A stretch of 64,000 bases of DNA from Candidatus Gastranaerophilales bacterium (GCA_944325735.1 CALVBI010000001.1:1-64000), one strand, 5' to 3'; shown: positions 27,793 through 35,474, counted from the stretch's first letter. Made by a program: numbers and translations. Notes: generated from the letters alone by a model not told the origin.

Positions 27793-27935
27793 ATAAGAGG
27801 GAATGGAGTGAATATCTCCAGCTGTGCCGCAACCGTAAAAGCCGGAATACTCAGAAAAACTTATTTACTGCGAGCATCGGTAATAAGATATATTTTTCTC
27901 AGTTGTCCTCTAATGCAATTTACATCAAGAGGATT
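27793..27935 (+). promoter_or_regulatory. Cobalamin-type riboswitch
   Basis: The stretch GAGGGAATGGAGTGAATA (27797-27814), then TCTCCAGCTGTGCCGCAACC (27815-27834) and GTAAAAGCCGGAATAC reproduces the conserved B12-box core (GGGAA, GGnGnGAA..CC, GCTG..CCGCAAC.GTAA, AGnCGGAATAC). A long A/T-rich hairpin (27852-27903) follows. AGAGG at 27796-27800 can close P1 with CCTCT at 27907-27911. TCCTCT at 27906-27911 is also perfectly complementary to the downstream ribosome binding site AGAGGA (27928-27933). This suggests control of translation initiation. The usual GCCACT/GGGAAGG arm between the GTAA and GCCGGA elements is missing, so it is a compact variant. Ligand assignment is by motif only. Confidence 0.85.
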
Positions 27936-27940
27936 TTTTA

Positions 27941-28636
27941 ATGTCACTTACAGCCGTTCATACAAATAGTGCTAGAGTTGGAACTTGTCCACATGGATTA
28001 CCATTAGGAGCATGCCCGATATGTAACGGTATGGGTGGTGGAGGCGGAATAAAAAAAGCTGATTTTTCCGCTAAACCGGGTGAAATGAGTTGGAATGAAT
28101 GTGCTGCAATCGGAGCATTTTTAAAAGCCCAGCAGAATGCAAAATTACAAAGAGAACAAGATGCTCAAAACTTTGCAAAAAATGTCCAAGCTTTTCAAAA
28201 CTCTTTAATGAATTCAAGCCAAAAACTGGCGAATATTGCACAATTTTTTTCGAATAACACACCGGCAATAATCGCTAAACCTGTAAATTTTGTATTAAAC
28301 ACTGTATTAGGCAATATAATAAAAACAATTGCCAATATACCTACAACTATCTCAAATGCAATACAAACAATCCAACAGAAACTTGCAGATATTTCTGATA
28401 AATTAACCGCAATGATGGGTGAATTAAAAGCATCTATCGAAAAGAAAATAACAGAAACTTTTAAAGAAATAAAAAAGAAAATTAAATCAATTTTTTCAAT
28501 ATTTCAACCTGCAGACTCTGATAATAACGACAAACAAATTGATGAAACTAAAAAAGCTTTTGAATTAAGAACTTTCATTCATAAATTATATAAAAAGCTT
28601 ACAAGCGAAAAGGATTTAGAAGAAAATGACAATTAG
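27941..28636 (+). CDS. Unknown protein with CPHG...CPIC zinc-finger-like N-terminus, riboswitch-controlled
   Basis: The 231-residue protein starts 7 nt after AGAGGA. Residues 17-30 read CPHGLPLGACPICN, followed by GMGGGGG: a compact Cys-His-Cys-Cys cluster that could bind Zn, Co or another metal. The rest is helical: a Gln/Asn-rich coil (about 65-95), a moderately hydrophobic stretch (NTPAIIAKPVNFVLNTVLGNIIKTIANIP, split here for description only into 107-120 and 121-135), and a Lys-rich coil to the end. It has no signal peptide. It is the first gene under the cobalamin-type riboswitch and overlaps the next gene by 11 nt, so the two proteins likely act together. A link to cobalt or cobalamin acquisition is inference from regulation only. 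Confidence 0.75.
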   Translation: MSLTAVHTNSARVGTCPHGLPLGACPICNGMGGGGGIKKADFSAKPGEMSWNECAAIGAFLKAQQNAKLQREQDAQNFAKNVQAFQNSLMNSSQKLANIAQFFSNNTPAIIAKPVNFVLNTVLGNIIKTIANIPTTISNAIQTIQQKLADISDKLTAMMGELKASIEKKITETFKEIKKKIKSIFSIFQPADSDNNDKQIDETKKAFELRTFIHKLYKKLTSEKDLEENDN

Positions 28637-30110
28637 TCCGCTACGTGACAGCGAAACATTAAGGCAACAAAGAAATCTCACTTCTACTCAAAAACGAGCA
28701 AATACAGAAACTAAAGAAGGGGTTTTAGTAAATAATTTCATTAAAGATTGCCCTGAATGTAAGGTAAACCTTGAAGATACTTGTGACACTTTAGTAATTT
28801 CAGAAAATTCTAAAATGCCATCTAAATTATATGAAAAAAATAATTCTCCAGAAAAAAGTATACTTCCAATCAGTGCAATAGCTGTAGGAGTTATGGGAAC
28901 TATTACATTATTATCAGCATTTGTAAAACGTAATACAAAAATTAACCTTAAAATATCAAATGAAAAAAGATTACCTGAACTTACAAGAAACGTAGCTCTT
29001 AATGATGAGAAGCATCAAGCACTCTATCAAATGATTGCAAGTCCGACAAGAAAAACTATTCTTGCAGGTATAGGAGTTCTCACATTAAGTGCAATGGGAT
29101 TTATGGGAAAAACTTTCTTTGACGGCTTCAAAGATGTTTGGGTAAAAAAACGCGAAGCAGATATCCAAAAGGACATGCAAGAAAAGTTAATTGATATAGA
29201 AACCCAATCGTTTGCAGGCAAAATACAAATTACAAGAAGTATGTTGTCAGAAAAAGCTAAAGAATTCAGTAAATATTTATCTGATGATAAAGAAAAAATT
29301 CTTCCAAATTTTGGGAAACATCTTAGATTTACAGGAAAACATAATAATAACAATAACTCTGATAATAACAACTTAAACTATTTCCTTCTCGGAGCAACTA
29401 CAGTTGCAACAATTATAGGATTAGGCTATTTATCTCTTAAAAACTTAAGTAAAAGTAAGTCACTTTTAGAAGATTATGCCAAAAACAGAAAAAATCTTAT
29501 TAAAGAAATAGTAAAAAATTCTACAGAGTCAACTAAAGAAAATGATAAAAAATTACTGGAAGCTCATTTTCAATCAATAGATGCTCATGCAGATACAATA
29601 AAAGAATACTTAAAAGGATTAAAATGGAATAAAGCAGAAGTTGATGAATTCACACAAAGACTCATAAAAAAAGCTGAGACATCTACTACAAAAGTAAATG
29701 AAACAATTGGCGGTGATGGAACTCCAAAACCTACATTTTATTCACACGTAGATGACTATAGAGCATTTTTCTACAACTGGCTTTTAGATACGAATAATAC
29801 ACAATTCAAACAATTATTCTTCGGAATAACTGGAATTACAGCACTCAGCTACGGCGGGAAACTTGCAGGTGATGCAATAAAAGAAGTTCAGGTGAAAAAA
29901 CTTAATGCTAAAACGGAAGTAGAATTACAAAACAGACTAATATCCACAGAACTTCGCAACTTCAAATCAAAAAAAGAAGCTGCAATACAACCACTTGTTG
30001 AAGAATTCTATAAACAAGCACAAAATGGCAAACCAAAAGAAGAATTAAAAGTAATAGCAGATAATATATTATTTGAAATTAAAAACGGACCTCCGTTTGT
30101 ATATTCATAA
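28626..30110 (+). CDS. Unknown membrane protein with internal duplication, riboswitch operon
   Basis: The 494-residue protein has four hydrophobic segments: about 78-100, 138-158, 249-272 and 396-415. A short CPEC motif (40-43) recalls the Cys cluster of its partner. The segment around 138-195 and the segment around 396-450 align without gaps over about 37 residues: MGKTFFDGFKDVWVKKREA against GGKLAGDAIKEVQVKKLNA, then similar LQ-LI-E-F spacing. The protein therefore arose by internal duplication of a membrane-helix plus coil module. Asn-rich linker NNNNNSDNNN lies near 240. Its start lies inside the end of the preceding gene (11-nt overlap). No transporter family signature is recognised. A role in envelope uptake or assembly is possible but unproven. 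Confidence 0.75.
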   Translation: MTISPLRDSETLRQQRNLTSTQKRANTETKEGVLVNNFIKDCPECKVNLEDTCDTLVISENSKMPSKLYEKNNSPEKSILPISAIAVGVMGTITLLSAFVKRNTKINLKISNEKRLPELTRNVALNDEKHQALYQMIASPTRKTILAGIGVLTLSAMGFMGKTFFDGFKDVWVKKREADIQKDMQEKLIDIETQSFAGKIQITRSMLSEKAKEFSKYLSDDKEKILPNFGKHLRFTGKHNNNNNSDNNNLNYFLLGATTVATIIGLGYLSLKNLSKSKSLLEDYAKNRKNLIKEIVKNSTESTKENDKKLLEAHFQSIDAHADTIKEYLKGLKWNKAEVDEFTQRLIKKAETSTTKVNETIGGDGTPKPTFYSHVDDYRAFFYNWLLDTNNTQFKQLFFGITGITALSYGGKLAGDAIKEVQVKKLNAKTEVELQNRLISTELRNFKSKKEAAIQPLVEEFYKQAQNGKPKEELKVIADNILFEIKNGPPFVYS

Positions 30111-30125
30111 CCTAAGGAGATCCAA

Positions 30126-30608
30126 ATGTATAATTATATAACAATACAACCTTATAAAATTCAACAAAACCAATATATACCTTGTCAATTACCACAAGGC
30201 AAGAGGAATTACACAATTGTAGATAAAAATAAAGTAGACCATTTTGTATCTCAAAAAGAAGCTGCTTTACCTTATCTTACAGATATTTTAATTCATTCTA
30301 ATAATGAAGCACAAATAGTAGAAACTCTACATATTGTAAATTCTATGCTTGATAATGGAGTAAAAGGTATTGATAAAATGTACCCGGTATTATCTCGTTT
30401 TAATAATACAAATTCCCCCAATATACAAACATATCTTGCTGGGATTTATAGAAAAACACAAATTCCTGATGCATTTGGCCCACTTGTGAAAATGTTGATA
30501 CAAAATTCTATTCGCCCTCAAACCTCAAATTTTGATCCTAATGAAGAAATTGGAGGAGCAATCCTATCATACATTTCAGACCGTTTTAGAAATCAACCTC
30601 AAAAATAA
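30126..30608 (+). CDS. Unknown helical-repeat protein, third gene of riboswitch operon
   Basis: The 160-residue protein starts after a strong AAGGAGATCC, 15 nt beyond the previous stop, so it is co-transcribed with the two preceding genes. Residues about 40-130 show an alternation of hydrophobic helices (PYLTDILIHSNNEAQIVETL, then NSMLDNGVKGIDKMYPVLSRF and TYLAGIYRKTQIPDAFGPLV) typical of HEAT-like or armadillo-like repeats, which usually mediate protein contacts. There is no signal peptide, membrane helix or catalytic motif. The operon ends in a region with two TAACATGTT palindromic elements. The function is unknown. Confidence 0.7.
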   Translation: MYNYITIQPYKIQQNQYIPCQLPQGKRNYTIVDKNKVDHFVSQKEAALPYLTDILIHSNNEAQIVETLHIVNSMLDNGVKGIDKMYPVLSRFNNTNSPNIQTYLAGIYRKTQIPDAFGPLVKMLIQNSIRPQTSNFDPNEEIGGAILSYISDRFRNQPQK

Positions 30609-30632
30609 CATGTTACAAATTCTTAACATGTT
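30606..30632. promoter_or_regulatory. Paired TAACATGTT palindromes upstream of member 2
   Basis: TAACATGTTA at 30606-30615 and TAACATGTT at 30624-30632 are repeated with an 18-nt period, followed by a partial ACATG at 30638. They resemble half of the TTATAACATGTGTTATAA palindrome at 34179 beside an XRE regulator gene. They may be operator sites for the gene at 30717. Confidence 0.35.
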
Positions 30633-30716
30633 TTAAAACATGATTAAAGTTTTAATTCTCATGTGTCGATAACATGGATACGAGTACTAAGTAAAAAGAA
30701 AGGAAGATCGACAGCA

Positions 30717-31784
30717 ATGGGAATGGCAGCGTCACAAGCTAGATTTTTAGGTCTGACAGCCAGAAAAACCAATGTTGAATTTGAAGGTCAACAGATCAAC
30801 CAACAAAGAACAACATTGTCAAACCAATCTGCTAACTACTACAACGATTTGTTGGGTATGTCAGTACCTGTTCCACCGTCTGTCGACGATTACACAAAAA
30901 CTGTGTATACTTTCGAAGATGGTGCTTTAACAAACCAAATTACTTCAATGATCGCACAAAATGATGGTACATACACTATTAGCTATATTAGACAATGGAA
31001 AGATGATTTCTCAGTAGTCGGTGCAGCTACAAGCATTGTTAATGCAAATAATGACAGATCAGTTTTTAAAGTTGGTTCTACAACTTTAAGAACTTTAGGC
31101 ACAATACCAACTACAGCTGAAGGATTATACGATAAAGATGCAGGAGGAGCAGACAGTTACTTGGAATCTTTATCAGCAGACCAAATTACACAACTCAAAA
31201 AAGAAGAAGAAGAATATCTTAAACTTCTAAAAAGTAAATATGGAGATGACGACTATTTAGTTAGATATGTAAAAAATACAACAACAGGAGAATACAGCCC
31301 ATATTTCTACAAAAAAACAGATTTGGAAAAAGCAAATTACGATGATAAAGGCAATTCTCAATCTAACATAAATTGCTACACAATCGGCAGTGAAACAAAA
31401 ACTGAAGAAGTAAAAGCATCTACAGGCTGTCATATTGAAAAAGACAGCTCAGGTAGATACATCAATATCACTATACCTCAATATGATGATGCGGGCGACC
31501 CTATTGATGGAACAGGAGTAACTTATTCTCTTACTACTTCTACAGTTACTGACCAAGATGCTTATGAAGATGCAATGAATCAATATGAATATGAAAAATA
31601 TGAATATGATCAAGCAATCGATGAAATTAACGCAAAAATTGAAATTGTTCAAGCTCAAGATAAAAACTTAGAATTAAGATTAAAACAACTTGATACAGAA
31701 CAAGATGCAATTTCTACTGAAATGGATGCAGTACAAAAAGTCATTGAAAAAAATACAGAAGGTACTTTCAAAACTTTTGGCTAA
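30717..31784 (+). CDS. Conserved-ends family protein (member 2), unknown
   Basis: The protein has 355 residues from the ATG at 30717, chosen because AAAGGAAG lies 9 nt upstream and because the paralogs start at the same MGMAAS sequence; a longer frame from an earlier alternative codon is less likely. It opens with MGMAASQARFLGLTARKTNV, followed by a Gln/Asn-rich helix ending near NYYNDLL. The middle (about 45-280) is Thr/Asp/Tyr-rich and differs from the other members. The C-terminal coil (about 285-355) ends KNTEGTFKTFG, almost the same as the ENSFKTFG ending of the member at 59657. It is followed by a likely terminator. Localisation and partners are unknown. Conservation restricted to the two ends suggests that they polymerise or carry an export signal. 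Confidence 0.8.
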   Translation: MGMAASQARFLGLTARKTNVEFEGQQINQQRTTLSNQSANYYNDLLGMSVPVPPSVDDYTKTVYTFEDGALTNQITSMIAQNDGTYTISYIRQWKDDFSVVGAATSIVNANNDRSVFKVGSTTLRTLGTIPTTAEGLYDKDAGGADSYLESLSADQITQLKKEEEEYLKLLKSKYGDDDYLVRYVKNTTTGEYSPYFYKKTDLEKANYDDKGNSQSNINCYTIGSETKTEEVKASTGCHIEKDSSGRYINITIPQYDDAGDPIDGTGVTYSLTTSTVTDQDAYEDAMNQYEYEKYEYDQAIDEINAKIEIVQAQDKNLELRLKQLDTEQDAISTEMDAVQKVIEKNTEGTFKTFG

Positions 31785-31835
31785 AATTCAAGACTTAAAA
31801 AAAATTTTTCCTTTCCCTTTTTCCTATTGATTTTC

Positions 31836-31868
31836 CAACGACGAGCAAATGCAAGTCGTTTTTCTTTT
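31836..31868 (+). terminator. Probable intrinsic terminator
   Basis: AACGAC and GTCGTT form a 6-bp stem around GAGCAAATGCAA, followed by TTTTCTTTTT. It is weaker than the other terminators here. Confidence 0.55.
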
Positions 31869-31921
31869 TGCAAATTTATTTTAAATTATCCTGAAAAAAT
31901 ATTTATGTTAAAATAGCATAT

Positions 31922-32776
31922 ATGAATTTTCAAGAAAAGTATTCTAATATTCTAAACATAGTAAGAAATGAAATAGAAACAGTAAGCACAAATTTAACTT
32001 CTGATATAAATATTCAAGAACCATTACAAACAAAGCTTTCAAATATCTTAAATGCACCTTCAAAACATATCAGACCTTTAATTTCTTTCTTATATTTAAA
32101 ATCTCTTGGACTAAATATAGATGAAAAACAAATAATATTACAAACAGCAATTGAACTTGTACACAATGCATCACTAATTCATGATGATGTAATTGATGAT
32201 AGTGAAATTAGAAGAAACACAAAAACAATTAATAAAGATTTTGACAATAAGCTCGCTGTAATTTCTGGGGATTATATATTATCTATAGCATTAACTTACA
32301 TTGCAAAATTAAATTCAATAAAAATAGTAGAAATGTTTGCAGATACACTATCTTTTATGACCAATGGTGAAATAAATCAACAATTTTCAAAATTTCAAAT
32401 CCCTACAATAGAGAATTACATAAAAAAAACAGAACAAAAAACAGCGAAACTATTTGAAACTGCAATTTGTGGAAGCTTACTCCTTGCAAATTCTAATGAA
32501 TGCGCATCTGTATTTGCCAAAAATTTTGGAATAGCTTTCCAAATAAGAGATGACATTATTAATATCAAAACAACACAAAGCGATATAAAAGACGGCATCT
32601 ATACTGCACCTGTTATTTACGCGGGAAATACAGAAAATTATACAAATGGTATTGAAAAAAGTCATATTTTGTTAAATAATTACATAGACAATGCTTATCA
32701 AGCAATAAATCATATAGAAGAGAATAAATATAAAATAGCAATAAAAGAGCTTTTGGGACTTCTTAAAAATGAATAA
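31922..32776 (+). CDS. Trans-polyprenyl diphosphate synthase family protein
   Basis: The 284-residue protein has the first Asp-rich motif in LIHDDVIDDSEIRR (Asp88, Asp89, Asp92) and the KTAKLFETAICG block near 173-184, both typical of long-chain prenyl synthases (IspB/HepT type). The second Asp-rich motif is IRDDIINIK: Asp210, Asp211, but Asn214 where the family has Asp. The protein is also shorter than the usual 320 residues. It should elongate farnesyl or geranylgeranyl diphosphate for quinones or lipids; the DDxxN variant may alter activity or chain length. An extended -10 (TGTTAAAAT, 31906-31914) ends 7 nt before the ATG and there is no Shine-Dalgarno sequence, so the transcript may be leaderless. 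It overlaps lepB by 8 nt. Confidence 0.85.
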   Translation: MNFQEKYSNILNIVRNEIETVSTNLTSDINIQEPLQTKLSNILNAPSKHIRPLISFLYLKSLGLNIDEKQIILQTAIELVHNASLIHDDVIDDSEIRRNTKTINKDFDNKLAVISGDYILSIALTYIAKLNSIKIVEMFADTLSFMTNGEINQQFSKFQIPTIENYIKKTEQKTAKLFETAICGSLLLANSNECASVFAKNFGIAFQIRDDIINIKTTQSDIKDGIYTAPVIYAGNTENYTNGIEKSHILLNNYIDNAYQAINHIEENKYKIAIKELLGLLKNE

Positions 32777-33416
32777 AATAAAAGAATTTATAAAAATTAT
32801 TAAAGACAATTATCTTAAGTTAAATCCGGTGATAAGAGAGACCATTGAAACAGTTGTTTTCGTTGTAGTAATGGTAATTATAATAAGATTTTTCATAGGC
32901 GAAATTCGATGGATTCCTTCAGCATCAATGCGTCCAACTCTAATTGAAGGAGATAGAATTATAGTTGAAAGATTTTCAAGATTTTACAAAACTCCAAAAC
33001 GTGGAGATATAATGGTATTTTATCCACCTTTTGAAAAATTACAAAACACACCTTGGAAAGTCTTTTCAAGACTTACTGGATTCTTCTGTAAAGATGTAGC
33101 ATACATAAAAAGAGTAATTGGAACCCCTGGAGATAAATTTGAAATAAAAACAGACAAAGATGGTAAAAGTACAGTATACATAAATAATGAACCTCTTAAT
33201 GAGCCATATATTATGAGTGAATACTATGCAAAGCCTTGTACAAAAGATATGATCTGCGGTCCAATAATAATTCCGGAACACCAATATTTAATGATGGGAG
33301 ATAACAGAGGCAATTCATACGATAGCCGTTGGTGGGGACTACTGCCAGAAGATAAATTTATCGGAAGAGCTGTTTTCCTATTCTGGCCATTTAACCGTTT
33401 AAAAACTTTTAAATAA
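32769..33416 (+). CDS. lepB: Signal peptidase I
   Basis: The 215-residue type I signal peptidase has one N-terminal membrane helix (about 27-43). The catalytic serine lies in IPSASMRPTL (Ser53) and the general-base lysine in YIKRVIGTPGD (Lys114). The GDNRGNSYDSRWWG box is near 176-189. It removes signal peptides at the outer face of the cytoplasmic membrane. The Ser-Lys dyad is intact. It overlaps the prenyl synthase gene by 8 nt, so the two are co-transcribed, and ends in a strong terminator. Confidence 0.97.
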   Translation: MNKIKEFIKIIKDNYLKLNPVIRETIETVVFVVVMVIIIRFFIGEIRWIPSASMRPTLIEGDRIIVERFSRFYKTPKRGDIMVFYPPFEKLQNTPWKVFSRLTGFFCKDVAYIKRVIGTPGDKFEIKTDKDGKSTVYINNEPLNEPYIMSEYYAKPCTKDMICGPIIIPEHQYLMMGDNRGNSYDSRWWGLLPEDKFIGRAVFLFWPFNRLKTFK

Positions 33417-33417
33417 T

Positions 33418-33447
33418 AAAAAACGCCTTATATAAAAGGCGTTTTTT
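33418..33447. terminator. Bidirectional intrinsic terminator
   Basis: AAAAAACGCCTT / AAGGCGTTTTTT forms a 12-bp stem with a 6-nt loop and T tract, between the convergent lepB and 33449 genes. Confidence 0.9.
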
Positions 33448-33448
33448 A

Positions 33449-33835
33449 TTACATTAATAAATGATAATATTTCATATAATCTGCCATAATCTGGGAACTT
33501 GTAGCATTTGCGACAGTTGCTTTCAGTTCTTGATTTCTATCCGTTTCCGACGATTTTTGAACTTTTTCAGTTTCTTTATTATCGGGAGAATTCTGCTGAA
33601 CCCTTTCTTGCTCTTGTAATTGAGCTGCATATTCCTGCATAGCAGCTTGAATTTCTTGCATTCGAGCTTTATCTCCAGAATATGACCCTGTAGATTCTAT
33701 ACCGTTTTCTTGAAATTCTTGTAAAATCTGCGCCCACTCATTGTAATTAGTAATAGATGTACCCTGAGCCTGAGCAGCTGCCTGAGCTTTTCTTAACTCA
33801 TCTTCCGATTGTATTCCATCAACTTTTATAGCCAT
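33449..33835 (-). CDS. Gln-rich small protein, unknown
   Basis: The 128-residue protein begins MAIKVDGIQSEDELRKAQAAA, with AAGGAGAG 6 nt before the ATG. It is dominated by Gln, Glu, Ala and Ser, with a coil near 65-100 (MQEYAAQLQEQERVQQ) and a C-terminal helix ending YMKYYHLLM. It has no Cys, signal peptide or membrane helix. The composition recalls small secreted or chaperone-like helical proteins, and its genome neighbours include the conserved-ends family, but no relationship can be shown. The gene is monocistronic and convergent with lepB. Confidence 0.6.
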   Translation of the reverse strand: MAIKVDGIQSEDELRKAQAAAQAQGTSITNYNEWAQILQEFQENGIESTGSYSGDKARMQEIQAAMQEYAAQLQEQERVQQNSPDNKETEKVQKSSETDRNQELKATVANATSSQIMADYMKYYHLLM

Positions 33836-33927
33836 AGAATCTCTCCTTAATATTGCATCTATTTATATTAAGTATATTATTCCCAGCCAATTTCAAAAAA
33901 GTTTTTATTTGTAAAAAAATTTAACAA

Positions 33928-34149
33928 TTAATTATACTTAAAATTTAATAATTCTGCTAATGTCAAATCAAAAGCTTCAGCAATTTGCAAAAGATTTGTA
34001 TATCTAATATCAGTAATTCCACGTTCAATGTCACTTATTGTTCGAATAGAAACATTTGCGAGTTCAGCTAATTGTTCCTGAGACAAATCCCTTTTCATTC
34101 TCTCAAGCCTAATTTTATTCCCGAGTTCTAATAATTTAACATTCTTCAT
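33928..34149 (-). CDS. XRE-family helix-turn-helix regulator
   Basis: The 73-residue single-domain Cro/CI-type protein has its helix-turn-helix in LSQEQLAELANVSIRTISDIERG (about 22-44), with the standard Ser-Gln-Glu start and the IERG end. It has no effector domain. It lies divergent to a pilin-like gene. Between them are an 18-nt near-perfect palindrome and a perfect 18-bp hairpin, plausible operators for this protein. It may control itself and the pilin. The family call is firm; the target is inferred. Confidence 0.88.
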   Translation of the reverse strand: MKNVKLLELGNKIRLERMKRDLSQEQLAELANVSIRTISDIERGITDIRYTNLLQIAEAFDLTLAELLNFKYN

Positions 34150-34178
34150 CTTACTTTAATTTTATAGGCTTGAAATTT

Positions 34179-34233
34179 TTATAACATGTGTTATAATGTT
34201 TTTATATGTGAAATATCACATATAAAAACATTA
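34179..34233. promoter_or_regulatory. Palindromic operator and 18-bp hairpin between regulator and pilin gene
   Basis: TTATAACATGTGTTATAA (34179-34196) is a palindrome with a 2-nt centre and overlaps a TATAAT at 34192-34197. It is followed directly by a perfect inverted repeat of 18 nt (34194-34211 with 34216-34233, loop AATA). These dense symmetric elements sit in the short intergenic space between divergent genes, one of them an XRE regulator. Confidence 0.6.
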
Positions 34234-34323
34234 AAATACATTTAATTACTAAGCAACAGTTTAAATATAACCAAAACATGTAATAATATAAAGTAGTACA
34301 TCACATTAATAGGAAAGGAACAT

Positions 34324-34983
34324 ATGAAGAGAGGATTTACATTAGCAGAAGTTTTAATCACACTTGGAATAATTGGAGTAGTCGCAGCACTGACTTTGCC
34401 ATCACTAATTGACAATTATAAAAAGCAAGAATATGTTGCAAGATTACAAAAAGGTATTTCTATCCTTAACAATGGATACAGACTCATGATGGCTGATGAA
34501 GAAGTTAATGATTTTGATCAATTAGAACTACAAAAATGTAACCCTACAGTTATATCATCTGATTTTTCATGTATTAGCCCCTATTTTAAAAAATATTTTA
34601 ATATCGTAGAAGATAATGCCGACCAAAGTGACGATTTTTATCCATACTTTGATGTTTTAACTCTAAAAGGCAGTAAAAATGGTCTAATTGGTAGTTTAGC
34701 AATAAAATTATACTATAGTTTTATAACTGGAGATGGAATTTTATTTACCCCAATCTCTTATGCAGGAATTGGAGATGCAATTATTGATGTAAATGGGAAA
34801 CGTAAACCAAATCAAGTAGGACGAGATATATTTGTCCTTGTAAACAATAACGGAACATTTGTTCCTCAAGGAAGTCAAACTTGGGATGATTCATCCAGTA
34901 ATGACTATTGCGATACAAAATCCGGTGTAGGCTATGGATGTGCTGCAAGAATAGTTGCTAAAGGCTGGAAAATGGATTATTAA
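34324..34983 (+). CDS. Type IV pilin-like protein (intact)
   Basis: The 219-residue prepilin has the short leader MKRG followed by FTLAEVLITLGIIGVVAA; cleavage between Gly4 and Phe5 is expected and Glu at +5 of the mature chain is present. The hydrophobic helix (5-28) is followed by a variable globular domain with a few Cys and the IDVNGKRKPNQVGRD motif near 155-169, shared with two other pilin-like proteins in the window. AGGAAAGGA lies upstream of the ATG. Unlike the genes at 5656 and 19442 it has no homopolymer tract. No pilus assembly genes are near, so it is probably a stand-alone major or minor pilin served by machinery elsewhere. It is divergent from an XRE gene that may regulate it. 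Confidence 0.85.
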   Translation: MKRGFTLAEVLITLGIIGVVAALTLPSLIDNYKKQEYVARLQKGISILNNGYRLMMADEEVNDFDQLELQKCNPTVISSDFSCISPYFKKYFNIVEDNADQSDDFYPYFDVLTLKGSKNGLIGSLAIKLYYSFITGDGILFTPISYAGIGDAIIDVNGKRKPNQVGRDIFVLVNNNGTFVPQGSQTWDDSSSNDYCDTKSGVGYGCAARIVAKGWKMDY

Positions 34984-35169
34984 TATAATCTGCATTTTGT
35001 TTAATTAAAAATAAAATAATTAAAAATATTAAGAAAAATTTACAAAAGTCTGAAAAGTTGCTTTAATAATGATTTTTTAAGATTCAAGCAAATATTGTTA
35101 GTGTGGCGTTTTTAGAAAAACATTCAATTAATTTGTTACTTTTTTTGTATGAAAAACATGTCAAAACCG

Positions 35170-35204
35170 CTTGCAAACAAATATTTTGCAAGTAAGATTA
35201 TAAT
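35170..35204 (+). promoter_or_regulatory. Inverted repeat and -10 box ahead of infA
   Basis: CTTGCAAA (35170-35177) and TTTGCAAG (35185-35192) form a perfect 8-bp inverted repeat with a 7-nt centre. It lies immediately before TATAAT (35199-35204), in the position of a -35 region, so it may be an operator or activator site for the ribosomal protein operon. Confidence 0.45.
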
Positions 35205-35258
35205 AGCGCCTAAATTAGGTGTAAATTTAACAGCCGAATTTAACCAAATGAGGAAAAT

Positions 35259-35474
35259 ATGTCAAAAGACGTTATAGAATTTGAAGGTACAATTTTAGAG
35301 GCAATGCCTAACGCTATGTTTCGCGTAAAACTAGAAAATGATCACGAAATCCTAGCACACATTTCAGGCAAAATCAGAAAAAATTTCATAAGAATTTTGC
35401 CGGGTGACAAAGTAAAAGTTGAAATGACACCATATGATTTAAGCAGAGGCAGAATCACATTCCGCCTAAAATAA
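35259..35474 (+). CDS. infA: Translation initiation factor IF-1
   Basis: The 71-residue S1-like OB-fold protein starts [18 protein letters not shown] and contains [20 protein letters not shown] and [17 protein letters not shown], matching IF-1 end to end and in length. It binds the A site of the 30S subunit during initiation. It opens the ribosomal protein/RNA polymerase alpha cluster, preceded by ATGAGGAAAAT. In many bacteria secY, adk and map come before it; here the cluster starts with infA after a pilin gene. Confidence 0.98.
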   Translation: MSKDVIEFEGTILEAMPNAMFRVKLENDHEILAHISGKIRKNFIRILPGDKVKVEMTPYDLSRGRITFRLK

